Source: Taklimakanibacter sp050246735 | GTDB taxonomy: Bacteria > Pseudomonadota > Alphaproteobacteria > Rhizobiales > Aestuariivirgaceae | NCBI GenBank assembly: GCA_050246735.1 | Contig: JBFWVM010000026.1 | Coordinates: 1 to 64,000, forward strand | Direction: 5' to 3' | Length of the DNA stretch: 64,000 nucleotides | Shown here: positions 17,126 through 25,165 of the stretch, in pieces | Position numbering within the stretch: position 1 is the first letter of the stretch | Layout: each line of letters begins with the position of its first letter | Made by a program: the position numbers and the translations under genes | Notes under the pieces: model-generated | Seen by the model: the letters and a program-made list of their open reading frames with translations, nothing else | Told to the model about the DNA's origin: nothing | Databases searched by the model: none

Positions 17126-19585
17126 ATGTCGAAGTCACTTCCTGCCCGTGCCGATGTCGTCATTGTCGGGGGCGGCATCGTCGGCACCTCCATCGCCTAT
17201 CATCTGGCCAAGCTCGGCATCGCGAACACCGTCCTGCTCGAGCGCCGGCAGCTCACCTGCGGCACCACCTGGCATGCCGCCGGCCTCGTCGGCCAGCTGC
17301 GCGCCTCGCGCAATCTGACCGAGCTCGCCAAATACACGACCGGGCTGTTCGAAGGTCTCGAGCAGGAGACCGGACAGGCCACCGGCTTCAGGCAGAACGG
17401 CTCGATCTCCATCGCGCTCACCGAAGGCCGGCTCGAGGAGATGAAGCGCGGCGCCTCGATGGCCAAGAGCTTCGGCCTCGAGGTCGATGTGGTCTCGCTC
17501 GGCGAGATCAGGGAGCGCCTGCCCCATTACAATCTCGAAGGTGCCGTCGGCGGGGTGTTCCTGCCCAAGGACGGCCAGGTCAATCCGATCGACGTCACCC
17601 AGGCGCTGGCCGCCGGCGCGCGCGCCGGCGGCGCGAAGATCTTCGAGAACAGCAAGGTCACCCGCATCCTGGTTGAGGGCGGCAAGGCGGTCGGCGTCGA
17701 GACCCTGGACGGCACCATTCGCGCCGACAAGGTCGTGGTCGCCGCCGGCATGTGGTCGCGCGAGCTCGGCCGCTCGATCGGCGTCAATATCCCGCTCCAC
17801 GCAGCCGAGCATTTCTACATCGTGACCGAGCCGATCGCGGAGCTGCCGCGCAACATGCCGGTGGTGCGCGTGCCCGACGAATGCACCTATTACAAGGAGG
17901 ACGCCGGCAAGCTCCTCGTCGGCGCCTTCGAGCCCGTGGCCAAGCCCTGGGGCACCGAAGGCATCGCCGAGGACCATGCCTTCGAGACGCTGCCCGAGGA
18001 CATGGATCATTTCGAGCCCATTCTCAATGACGCCGTCCGGCGTTTGCCGCTGCTCGAAAGGGCCGGCATCGCCCTCTTCTTCAACGGCCCCGAGAGCTTC
18101 ACGCCCGACGACCGCTATTATCTGGGCGAGGCCCCCGAGGTGAAGGACCTCTATGTCGCCACCGGCTTCAACTCGATCGGCATCCAGTCCTCGGGCGGCG
18201 CCGGTCTCGTTCTCTCGCAATGGATCAGGGACGGGCACCCGCCGATGGACGTGAACGGCGTCGATATCCGCCGCATCCATCCCTTCCAGTCGGTGCGCCG
18301 GTATGTGCATGACCGCACCGTCGAGAGCCTCGGCCTCCTCTATGCGATGCACTGGCCTTATCGCCAGGTCGAGACCGCCCGCGGCGCCAGGCGCTCCGCC
18401 ATCCACGACAGGCTCGTGGCGCTCGGCGCCTGCATGGGCGAGGTCAATGGCTGGGAACGGCCCAACTGGTATGCGCCGAGGGGCGTCGAGCCCCGATACG
18501 AATACGCCTACGGCCGGCAGAACTGGTTTCCCTATGCCGATGCCGAGGCCAAGGCGCTGCAGTCGAAGGTCGCCTTCTTCGACCAGTCGAGCTTTTCGAA
18601 ATATCTCGTCCAGGGCAGGGACGCGGCGAAGGTCCTGAACCGGATCTCGGCCAACGACGTCGACGTCGAGGACGGCCGCGTCGTCTATACGCAATGGTGC
18701 AACGACCGCGGCGGCATCGAGGCCGACCTCACCGTGACCAGGCTCGCGCCCGACAAGTTCATGGTGGTCACCGGCTGCGCGCCGCAGACGCGCGACTTCG
18801 CCTGGCTCGAGGCGCACACGCCGGATGATGCACACTGCATCGCCACCGACATCTCCTCGGGGCTGCCGATGTTCGCGCTGATGGGCCCGTCGAGCCGGCC
18901 GCTGCTGCAGAAGCTCTCGGGCATGGATCTCTCCAGCGCGGCATTTCCCTTCGGCGCGTCGAAGGAGATGGAGATCGGCTATGCCCGGGTGCGCGCGAGC
19001 CGCATCACCTATGTCGGCGAGCTCGGCTGGGAGCTCTACATCCCGACCGAGTTCGCCGCCCACGTCTTCGAGCGCATCCTCGAAGCCGGCGCCGGTTTCG
19101 GCCTGACGCCCGCCGGCATGCATACGATGAACAACTGCCGGGTCGAGAAGGCCTATCGCCACTGGGGCCACGACATTTCCGACGAGGACACCCCGGTGGA
19201 GGCGGGCCTGGGCTTCGCCGTCGCCTGGGACAAGAAAGGCGGCTTCATCGGCAGGACGACCCTGCTGAAGCAGCGCGACCGCGGCGTCCAGCCCAAGCGC
19301 ATGGTGTGCCTGGCGCTCGCCGACGGCAGCGACAAGGCGCCGCTGATGTATCACGAGGAGCCGATCTATCGCGATGGCGTGATCGTTGGCTCGACCACGT
19401 CCGGCGCCTGGGGCCATCGCATCAATGCCTCATTGGGCATGGGCTATGTGAAGAATGCCGAAGGCGTCACCAGGGACTGGATCCAGACCGGCAAATGGGA
19501 AGTCGAGATCGCCTGGCAGCGCTACCCCGCCAATGTGCAGTTGCAGGGTTTCTATGACCCGAAAGGAGAAAGGATCAAGGCGTGA
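17126..19585 (+). CDS. FAD-dependent dimethylglycine/sarcosine dehydrogenase-like protein with GcvT domain
   Basis: 819 residues. It has the architecture of dimethylglycine dehydrogenase: an N-terminal DAO flavin domain (VVIVGGGIVGTSIAYHLAKL, about 11-30; His50 in CGTTWHAAGLVG at the position of covalent FAD attachment), an FAO_M linker (about 370-430), then a folate-binding GcvT/aminomethyltransferase module with its C-terminal barrel (about 430-815). Such enzymes demethylate N-methylated amino acids and pass the one-carbon unit to tetrahydrofolate. The exact substrate (dimethylglycine, sarcosine or another) is undetermined. It is divergent from the rhodanese gene, and its 3-prime end overlaps the convergent toxin gene by 11 bases. 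Confidence 0.9.
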   Translation: MSKSLPARADVVIVGGGIVGTSIAYHLAKLGIANTVLLERRQLTCGTTWHAAGLVGQLRASRNLTELAKYTTGLFEGLEQETGQATGFRQNGSISIALTEGRLEEMKRGASMAKSFGLEVDVVSLGEIRERLPHYNLEGAVGGVFLPKDGQVNPIDVTQALAAGARAGGAKIFENSKVTRILVEGGKAVGVETLDGTIRADKVVVAAGMWSRELGRSIGVNIPLHAAEHFYIVTEPIAELPRNMPVVRVPDECTYYKEDAGKLLVGAFEPVAKPWGTEGIAEDHAFETLPEDMDHFEPILNDAVRRLPLLERAGIALFFNGPESFTPDDRYYLGEAPEVKDLYVATGFNSIGIQSSGGAGLVLSQWIRDGHPPMDVNGVDIRRIHPFQSVRRYVHDRTVESLGLLYAMHWPYRQVETARGARRSAIHDRLVALGACMGEVNGWERPNWYAPRGVEPRYEYAYGRQNWFPYADAEAKALQSKVAFFDQSSFSKYLVQGRDAAKVLNRISANDVDVEDGRVVYTQWCNDRGGIEADLTVTRLAPDKFMVVTGCAPQTRDFAWLEAHTPDDAHCIATDISSGLPMFALMGPSSRPLLQKLSGMDLSSAAFPFGASKEMEIGYARVRASRITYVGELGWELYIPTEFAAHVFERILEAGAGFGLTPAGMHTMNNCRVEKAYRHWGHDISDEDTPVEAGLGFAVAWDKKGGFIGRTTLLKQRDRGVQPKRMVCLALADGSDKAPLMYHEEPIYRDGVIVGSTTSGAWGHRINASLGMGYVKNAEGVTRDWIQTGKWEVEIAWQRYPANVQLQGFYDPKGERIKA

Positions 19586-20051
19586 AGTCCGCTTCCGTCA
19601 ACTGATCCCACAGGACAACCCGCATATCGTCGTCCCCCTTGATCCGCCGATCGTTGGTGACGAAAGCGGAGCAGCCGGTCCATTTGGCCGTGACCATATG
19701 GATGGCATCGGGAAGCTTAAGACCGGACACGGCTCGCAACCTTGCTGCCGATATCAGAATTTCGCGCGAGACGGGAATGACTGGAAGACCCGACTGCTCG
19801 CCGAGGAAGGCGTTGTAGGCTTCGACAGCCATCATATCTTTGCCGGCAAACGGTTTGACAAGACATTCAGCCAACGTAATCTCGCTCGTCAGCGCTTCGA
19901 TCCTGCCCTCGTCTATATGGGTGAAGAACAAAGCTTGCCGTGCCCCGAAAGCGTCCGTCTTCTCGGCGGCGGAGATAATCACGTTGGTGTCGAGATAGAA
20001 ACGCAGGGGTCTAATCGTCCCATTCGTCGCGCAAGCTGCGCACATGCGCAT
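19575..20051 (-). CDS. PIN-domain ribonuclease toxin (FitB/VapC family)
   Basis: 158 residues from the longest start. The four PIN acidic residues are visible: Asp21 in FYLDTNVII, Glu62 in LAECLVK, Asp115 in KLPDAIHMVTA and Asp134 in VTNDRRI. The family cleaves RNA, often tRNA. In-frame ATGs at 20051 and 20045 overlap the antitoxin by about 35-40 bases. A CTG at 20006, just after the antitoxin stop, would give the shorter N-terminus usual for FitB, so the start is uncertain. It is second in the operon, as usual, and convergent on the flavoprotein gene with an 11-base overlap. Confidence 0.88.
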   Translation of the reverse strand: MRMCAACATNGTIRPLRFYLDTNVIISAAEKTDAFGARQALFFTHIDEGRIEALTSEITLAECLVKPFAGKDMMAVEAYNAFLGEQSGLPVIPVSREILISAARLRAVSGLKLPDAIHMVTAKWTGCSAFVTNDRRIKGDDDMRVVLWDQLTEADFTP

Positions 20052-20250
20052 CGATCTCCGCCTGCGAACGGTTGCTCCGCACGGCCCCTATGTAAGAGCT
20101 GAGTGGCTTCTTCGTCGCTCTGTGAGGCATCACGGCGTCATTCAGGATTTCACGCACCTCGGCTTCCGCCGAACGGCCATTGGCCTTCGCTCTCGCCTTG
20201 ATCCGCCGGAGAACTCCGTCATCCAGCTTGCGGACGACTATCTGTCCCAT
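20011..20250 (-). CDS. FitA/VapB-type ribbon-helix-helix antitoxin
   Basis: 79 residues. The N-terminal MGQIVVRKLDDGVLRRIKAR is the Arc-like ribbon-helix-helix start of FitA-type antitoxins, and GRSAEAEVREILNDAV is the second helix. The acidic C-terminus (HVRSLRDEWDD) is the usual toxin-binding tail. The ATG at 20250 is chosen because GGAGGA sits five bases upstream; the in-frame ATG at 20262 would bury that site. It binds and neutralises the PIN toxin and probably represses its own promoter through the palindromes just upstream. Confidence 0.87.
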   Translation of the reverse strand: MGQIVVRKLDDGVLRRIKARAKANGRSAEAEVREILNDAVMPHRATKKPLSSYIGAVRSNRSQAEIDAHVRSLRDEWDD

Positions 20251-20261
20251 CGACTCCTCCA

Positions 20262-20280
20262 TGATATCATAATGATATCA
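20262..20280 (-). promoter_or_regulatory. antitoxin operator and probable promoter core
   Basis: The 8-bp palindrome TGATATCA occurs twice (20262-20269 and 20273-20280), 11 bp centre to centre, so on the same face of the helix. On the minus strand TATGAT (20271-20266) is a good -10 candidate inside it. This is the expected binding pattern for a ribbon-helix-helix repressor. Confidence 0.65.
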
Positions 20281-20296
20281 CATGGCCTTCCGGGCA

Positions 20297-20950
20297 TCAA
20301 TAGGTCTTCCGTGTCCCGTCCGCCGCATATTCCTTGATCGTGTCGGCATAGGTCTCGAGGCGGTCGCGCAATTTGAGCTGGCCCGCTTGTGCCGCGGTGA
20401 CGAGTTCCACATGCGGCGCACGGTCGATCTCGCCCGCCATGTTCCAGCAGTCCTCCTCCGCCGTGATCCAGTCCTCCGGCCGGTAGGCGCCGATGTCGAA
20501 CGGCCGTGACACGCGCCTGAGGCTCTTCTTCGGTCCCAATATGTATTCGTGGAAATAGGACATGGCGAGCTCGCGGGGGGTGCGATAGACGGGATCGCGC
20601 CAGCGCAGCCATATGGAATTGCTCTTCGAGATGGCGCCCCAGAAACGCCCACGCCGGAACAGCGCCAGCACGTGGTCGTCGTCGCCTCTCGCCTGGAAAT
20701 CCATGAGCAGTGCGCGCGAGCCATGCAGCATCAGCGCGCAGGCTGCGATGAAGGCGCCTTCGATGCAGTGGCAGCGGTTCTTGCGCAGCGCCGTCCGCAC
20801 CGAATAGCACGTGTCGCCGTCGGGCTCGGCGTTGCTCGGCATGTCGGTGATGAAGTTCTGGATCTTCTCGGGAGCCGAGAGCCTGGCGAAGATCCTGATT
20901 TCCTGCCGCGTGAGCCCGATCTCCCGGGCGAGCCCGTGATCGAATGCCAT
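20297..20950 (-). CDS. conserved hypothetical, possible transglutaminase-like cysteine protein
   Basis: 217 residues, soluble. The segment KNRCHCIEGAFIAACALMLH followed by ALLMDFQARGDDDHVLALF (about 75-115) places a Cys on a helix and a His after an Asp-rich turn, which resembles a papain/transglutaminase-like Cys-His arrangement. This is pattern reading, not a family match I can confirm. The C-terminal half contains ILGPKKSLRRVSRPFD and several Trp-rich segments. It starts two bases after the stop of the upstream membrane-protein gene and is probably cotranscribed with it. The toxin-antitoxin operon lies immediately downstream. Confidence 0.65.
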   Translation of the reverse strand: MAFDHGLAREIGLTRQEIRIFARLSAPEKIQNFITDMPSNAEPDGDTCYSVRTALRKNRCHCIEGAFIAACALMLHGSRALLMDFQARGDDDHVLALFRRGRFWGAISKSNSIWLRWRDPVYRTPRELAMSYFHEYILGPKKSLRRVSRPFDIGAYRPEDWITAEEDCWNMAGEIDRAPHVELVTAAQAGQLKLRDRLETYADTIKEYAADGTRKTY

Positions 20951-20952
20951 TC

Positions 20953-21360
20953 TCACATCCTGTCGCCGCCGACGGAGAAATCGCGTCGCGCCGAGAAGAT
21001 CGACACCGTATAGCCTGCCACCACATCGACCAGGGCCATCACGGTAAGCATCAGGAAGGCCGGCGTGCCGAAGGCCTGGACCAGCAGGAACACGATGAGG
21101 GCGATGATGAAGGTCGCGGTCGACAGCATGTGGTCGACGATGGTGCCGGGACCGAGCCGCGCCGATTTGATGACCTCGAAGAACAGCGCCACCAGCCCCA
21201 GGATCACGAAGATGTCGCCGAAGGTAAGGAACAGTTCGGCGCCCGAGGGCAATATCCAGTCCATGAAAGCGGAGCCGGCCGAGAAATTCGGGTCGATGGC
21301 GAGCGCCGAATAGACGACCATGACGACGGCGATGAGCGGAACGGCCAGGATGAAGCGCAT
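20953..21360 (-). CDS. small integral membrane protein of unknown function
   Basis: 135 residues with about four hydrophobic segments (roughly 2-21, 43-63, 80-97 and 102-122) and a short basic tail. The pattern MRFILAVPLIAVVMVVYSAL followed by DPNFSAGSAFMDWILPSGAEL suggests the first helix is anchored with a periplasmic loop after it. The family is not recognised. It precedes the Cys-His protein gene by two bases and is divergent from the peroxiredoxin gene across a 155-base gap holding a perfect palindrome. Confidence 0.7.
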   Translation of the reverse strand: MRFILAVPLIAVVMVVYSALAIDPNFSAGSAFMDWILPSGAELFLTFGDIFVILGLVALFFEVIKSARLGPGTIVDHMLSTATFIIALIVFLLVQAFGTPAFLMLTVMALVDVVAGYTVSIFSARRDFSVGGDRM

Positions 21361-21458
21361 GAAAATCCTCTTTTCTCGTTGAACAAATTGAACTGATTTG
21401 CAGATCGGGGAAACCCGTCATATTTTAGCAATGCAGGGTTTCCAGATTGTTCTTTCTT

Positions 21459-21474
21459 CCGAACGATCGTTCGG
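21459..21474. promoter_or_regulatory. 16-bp perfect palindrome upstream of the peroxiredoxin gene
   Basis: CCGAACGATCGTTCGG is directly followed by TATAAA (21476-21481), a possible -10 element 34 bases before the peroxiredoxin ATG. The position fits an operator for a dimeric repressor or activator. Its GAACG/CGTTC half-sites resemble those of the palindromes at 9337-9344. Confidence 0.6.
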
Positions 21475-21515
21475 TTATAAAGACAGACAGAAAGCAACGC
21501 AGACGGAGGTTGTGA

Positions 21516-22181
21516 ATGGCACTTCAACTTGGCGATGTCGCGCCCGATTTCGAGGCTGATAGCACGGACGGTCGCATCAAATTCCATGACTTTATCGACA
21601 ATTCCTGGGTGGTGTTCTTCTCGCACCCCAAGGACTTCACTCCGGTCTGCACCACCGAGCTCGGCGCCGTGGCGCGCATGAAGCACGAATTCGACAAGCG
21701 CAATGCCAAGCTCATCGGCATTTCGGTCGATTCGGTCGACGATCATCAGCGCTGGAAGAAGGACATCAAGGACGCGACGGGCGGCGAGGTCAACTATCCG
21801 ATGATCGGCGATCCCGACCTGTCGGTGGCCAAGCTCTATGGCATGATCCATCCCAATGCCACCGGCAACGCGAAAGGCCGCACCGCTGCCGACAACGCCA
21901 CGGTGCGCAATGTCTTCGTCATCGGTCCCGACAAGAAGATCAAGCTCGTCATCACCTATCCGATGAGCACCGGGCGCAATTTCGACGAGATTCTGCGGGT
22001 CATCGATTCGCTGCAGCTCACCGTGGCGAAATCCGTCGCCACCCCCGCCAACTGGAAACAGGGCGAGGACGTCATCATTCTCACCTCCGTGTCGGACGAG
22101 GCCGCCAAGGAGAAGTTCCCCGGCGGCTGGAAGACCATCAATCCCTATATAAGGCTCGTTGCGCAGCCAGGTGCGAAATAG
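21516..22181 (+). CDS. 1-Cys peroxiredoxin (Prx6/AhpC-TSA family)
   Basis: 221 residues. It reduces hydrogen peroxide and organic hydroperoxides. The peroxidatic cysteine is Cys45 in HPKDFTPVCTTELGAVARM. The long C-terminal dimerisation region (MSTGRNFDEILRVIDSLQLT, ATPANWKQGEDVII) is that of the Prx6 subgroup. No resolving cysteine is present, so it should work as a 1-Cys enzyme with an external thiol. The promoter contains a perfect palindrome suggesting regulated expression, perhaps with oxidative stress. A strong terminator follows. Confidence 0.94.
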   Translation: MALQLGDVAPDFEADSTDGRIKFHDFIDNSWVVFFSHPKDFTPVCTTELGAVARMKHEFDKRNAKLIGISVDSVDDHQRWKKDIKDATGGEVNYPMIGDPDLSVAKLYGMIHPNATGNAKGRTAADNATVRNVFVIGPDKKIKLVITYPMSTGRNFDEILRVIDSLQLTVAKSVATPANWKQGEDVIILTSVSDEAAKEKFPGGWKTINPYIRLVAQPGAK

Positions 22182-22205
22182 ATCTCCCTGGACGGCCACC
22201 TTCCG

Positions 22206-22237
22206 GGCCCGGCTTCGCGCCGGGCCTTTTTCTTTTT
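22206..22237 (+). terminator. rho-independent terminator after the peroxiredoxin gene
   Basis: An 8-bp perfect stem (GGCCCGGC / GCCGGGCC) with loop TTCGC is followed by TTTTTCTTTTT, 24 bases after the stop codon. The convergent sulfotransferase gene ends at 22270. Confidence 0.93.
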
Positions 22238-22269
22238 GGCGGAAGCGGCCCGCCATCCACCTGAAGACG

Positions 22270-23865
22270 TCAGGCCAGATCGCCGAGCGCCGCGATGAGC
22301 GGCTGAAGCTCCGTCTCGTACTGCCGCCAGCGTCCGACCGACGTCCGGTAGATCGGATTGCGCACCTGGTTGCGGCTGAAGGTCCGCACCGCCGACGTCG
22401 TCTCGTGGAAGCTGAGGCACGCGGGATCCCACGGCAGGTCGAGGAAGGCGACGAGCCGGCGCACCTCCTTCTCGAAATCCTGGGTCAGCGCCTCGTAGTC
22501 GAGATCGAGGAACTTGAGCGGCACGACGCGCCGCCAATGCGCCATCAGGCGCGCATACTGCCGGAAATAGAGGCCCAGCGTCTCGAGGTCACGGGCATAG
22601 GCATGCACGTCGTTGAGCCGCGCCTGATAGCAGGACAGGCAGGTGTCGATCGGGTTGCGCCGCAGATGCACGATCCGGGCGCCCGGCAGCAGCAGCCCGA
22701 TCAGGCCGAGCAGCTCGAAGCTGTGCGGCAGCTTGTCCACGATGCGGCGCGCGCCGGGCGCGAAGAACCGGAGGAGCTCGACATATTTCCGGCCGACGGA
22801 GGCCGTCACCGCGGCCCGCTGCGCGTCGATGGCCGCGATGAACCTGCCGTCCGGATCGTAGTAATGGGAAGCTTGGGCGACCTTCCACAGACGGTCGATC
22901 TCGCCCGCCCCCGCGGCTTGCGGATGACGCGCGATGATCTGCTCGACCAGCGTGGTGCCCGAGCGCGGCATGCCGAGGACGAAGACCGGGACGTCGCTGG
23001 GCGTTCCCATGGCCCGGCGTCCGGCGAAGGTCTCCGGGGTGAAATTGGCGATGGCCGCATCGACCCAGGCGGTGTAGCGGGCGAGGTCGTATGGCTTCCT
23101 GTTGGCCTCGTTGCCCGCCTTGAAATGAGCGAAGGCCTTGGGAAAGTCGTCGTTCTGCTCGTGAATCTTGCCGGCCCCGTTATGCAGGGCGTTGAGGGCT
23201 GCTCCGGTGGACGCACCGGCCGAGATCCTGGCTTCGATTTCGGCGAGCAACGGCGAGGCGGGGTCGTGCCGGTCGTTCACGGCCAGGCGGTAGAGCGCGA
23301 AATCGCCGATGCGCGGATGGCCGCGCAGGGCCTCGAAGACGGCGCGCGCCTCCTCCTTGCGGCCGAGCATGTCGAACGTCTTGCCGAGCGCCCAGCGGTA
23401 ATCGGCGTTCTGCGCATCGTCGCGGCAGGCCTTCTCGAGATAGGGCAAGGCGAGCTCGGGCTTGCCCGACATGCGGTAGAACTCGCCGAGCAGCCACAGT
23501 GTCTTGGTCAGCTTGGGATTGAGCGCCAGCGCCCGGGTGAGCGGCGCCTGCGCCAGCTCGATCAGGCCGAGCTCGATATAGGCGCAGCCGAGATTGTTGA
23601 GATAGCCGGCGTTTTCCGGCTGCTTGCGGACCGCGATCTCGAGATGCTTGACGGCGGCCGCCGGATTTTTCCGGCTGATCAGCACGGCGCCGAGAATGTT
23701 GTTGGCATCGGCGTGATCGGGGTGGTTGCGCTGCACGCGCCGCGCCAATCCTTCCGCCGCCACGAAATCGCGCTTGCCGAGCAGGCTCATCACCTCCCTG
23801 AGCTGGGCGATGACCGGATCGGGACGCTTGCTGGCCTGGAGCGCCATGTTCTCTCCACTCGACAA
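22270..23865 (-). CDS. TPR-repeat sulfotransferase family protein
   Basis: 531 residues, no signal peptide. The N-terminal half (about 20-240) is a row of TPR units (for example AGYLNNLGCAYIELGLIELA and PENAGYLNNLG). The C-terminal half (about 290-525) is a PAPS-dependent sulfotransferase domain with the 5-prime phosphosulfate loop VFVLGMPRSGTTLVEQII and the 3-prime phosphate site IVHLRRNPIDTCLSCYQ. Such TPR-sulfotransferases probably sulfate a cell-surface glycan, lipid or protein. An internal ATG seven codons in (MALQAS) is another possible start. The acceptor is unknown. Confidence 0.88.
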   Translation of the reverse strand: MSSGENMALQASKRPDPVIAQLREVMSLLGKRDFVAAEGLARRVQRNHPDHADANNILGAVLISRKNPAAAVKHLEIAVRKQPENAGYLNNLGCAYIELGLIELAQAPLTRALALNPKLTKTLWLLGEFYRMSGKPELALPYLEKACRDDAQNADYRWALGKTFDMLGRKEEARAVFEALRGHPRIGDFALYRLAVNDRHDPASPLLAEIEARISAGASTGAALNALHNGAGKIHEQNDDFPKAFAHFKAGNEANRKPYDLARYTAWVDAAIANFTPETFAGRRAMGTPSDVPVFVLGMPRSGTTLVEQIIARHPQAAGAGEIDRLWKVAQASHYYDPDGRFIAAIDAQRAAVTASVGRKYVELLRFFAPGARRIVDKLPHSFELLGLIGLLLPGARIVHLRRNPIDTCLSCYQARLNDVHAYARDLETLGLYFRQYARLMAHWRRVVPLKFLDLDYEALTQDFEKEVRRLVAFLDLPWDPACLSFHETTSAVRTFSRNQVRNPIYRTSVGRWRQYETELQPLIAALGDLA

Positions 23866-23908
23866 AAACCGCGCGCCCTCTTAACACGGTCGCCAGGCCC
23901 ACTGTAAG

Positions 23909-24532
23909 ATGCCGATCATGAAACTCCATGGCGATCTGATTTCCCCGTTCTTCCGCATGTGTCTCGTCACCGCCCACGAGGTGGGGCTTGCCGGCAGGGT
24001 CCGGCCGGTCGAGACGAAGGTGAACCCGACGGCCGTCAATGCCGATCTCACGGCCCTGTCGCCGGTCGGCAAGATCCCGGTCCTGGTCACCGACCACGAC
24101 CATCCGATCTACGACTCGCGCGTCATCGTCGAATATCTCTGCCATGTCTCCGGCAACAAGACGCTGATCCCCGACGACGGCGTGAAGCGCTTCCGCGTGC
24201 TCACCCTGGCCGCCCTGGGCCAGGCCATCGCCGAGGCCGGCGTCGCCCAGCGTTATGAGACGGCGGTGCGGCCGCAAGGCCTGCAATGGCGCGAATGGAT
24301 CGAGCGCCAGGGTCTGCGGGTCGATGCCGAGTTCGACGACCTGGAGAAGACCTGGGAGAAGGATCTCGGCGAGGTCACGGCCGGTTCGGTCGCCGTCGCG
24401 GTCGCCCTCGCCTATCTCGATTTCCGCCTTCCCGACTGGCAGTGGCGCCGGGGCCGGCCGAAGCTCGCCGCCTTCCACGAAACCTTCTCGGCCCGCCCCT
24501 CGATGCAGGCGACGGCCTTGCGGGCGGGCTGA
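23909..24532 (+). CDS. glutathione S-transferase family protein
   Basis: 207 residues. The N-terminal thioredoxin-like domain (MKLHGDLISPFFRMCLVTAH, about 3-22) has Ser9-Pro10-Phe11-Phe12 where GSTs carry the catalytic Ser/Cys. The cis-Pro in GKIPVLVTD and the DSRVIVEYL glutathione-contact segment are clear. The helical C-terminal domain ends in an RPSMQAT segment typical of bacterial YibF/GST-N3 forms. It probably acts in glutathione conjugation or reduction in the cytoplasm. It abuts the convergent DUF1326 gene with no gap. Confidence 0.88.
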   Translation: MPIMKLHGDLISPFFRMCLVTAHEVGLAGRVRPVETKVNPTAVNADLTALSPVGKIPVLVTDHDHPIYDSRVIVEYLCHVSGNKTLIPDDGVKRFRVLTLAALGQAIAEAGVAQRYETAVRPQGLQWREWIERQGLRVDAEFDDLEKTWEKDLGEVTAGSVAVAVALAYLDFRLPDWQWRRGRPKLAAFHETFSARPSMQATALRAG

Positions 24533-25147
24533 TCACGGCCCCTTCCAGTCGAGCGCGCAGATCTCGGCCGAACGGCCCTTGAAGTCCCAGTTGCGGCCAT
24601 GGCCGCGGAAGCGGCTCTTCAGCGCCTGCGCCACGATGATCTGCGGGCCGATCCAGTATTGGCTGTTCTCGATCGTCGTGGGCTGGCCGGCGGCCTTCCC
24701 GGCCACCGGCGCGATCTCGCCGTCGATGATCCTGGGGATGCTGAAGCGCCGGATCGCGCCGTCGGTCTCGTAGCGCACATCGTCCTGCCACACGCCGAGA
24801 AAGCGCCCGACCAAGATCGAGAGCAGATGCGTGGTGCCGCCCGCCTGCCCCGTCATGATGCGGGTCAGGGCCTTCACCTGGTATATGTCCGCCGCATTGT
24901 CGATATAGACGCCGGCGCTCCAGTTGCCGCGGCTCATCTGACCGGGGATCTCGATGATCAGGCCGAGATTGATGCCCGACAGGCCGACCTCGCCGAATTT
25001 GCCGTCGTCGATCCTGATGCCGCCCCAGGTCTGGCAATAGCCCTCCGTAGGCGGATGCTTTCCCAGCGACAGGACGCAGGGACAGAACACGGTGCAATTG
25101 CACGACAGCACCAGTTCGCCTTTGATATGCCAGGGCTCGCGCGCCAT
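24533..25147 (-). CDS. DUF1326 domain protein, copy B
   Basis: 204 residues. The N-terminus carries CNCTVFCPCVL (Cys16, 18, 22, 24) and PTEGYC (Cys38), the same CxCxxxCxC plus PTEGxC pattern as copy A at 7592-8221. The rest (VGLSGINLGLIIEIPGQMSR, ILVGRFLGVWQDDVRY) is well diverged from copy A, so this is an old paralogue rather than a recent duplicate. Here it is downstream of the DUF2182 gene by 18 bases, the reverse of the order in copy A. The cysteines suggest a metal or redox function; nothing more can be read. Confidence 0.85.
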   Translation of the reverse strand: MAREPWHIKGELVLSCNCTVFCPCVLSLGKHPPTEGYCQTWGGIRIDDGKFGEVGLSGINLGLIIEIPGQMSRGNWSAGVYIDNAADIYQVKALTRIMTGQAGGTTHLLSILVGRFLGVWQDDVRYETDGAIRRFSIPRIIDGEIAPVAGKAAGQPTTIENSQYWIGPQIIVAQALKSRFRGHGRNWDFKGRSAEICALDWKGP

Positions 25148-25165
25148 TCGGTTCTCCTGAATCTC

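Noticed and set aside
17135..19417. Open frame of 760 residues antisense to the FAD/GcvT flavoprotein
   Set aside because: No family features; the plus-strand gene has clear FAD and GcvT motifs.
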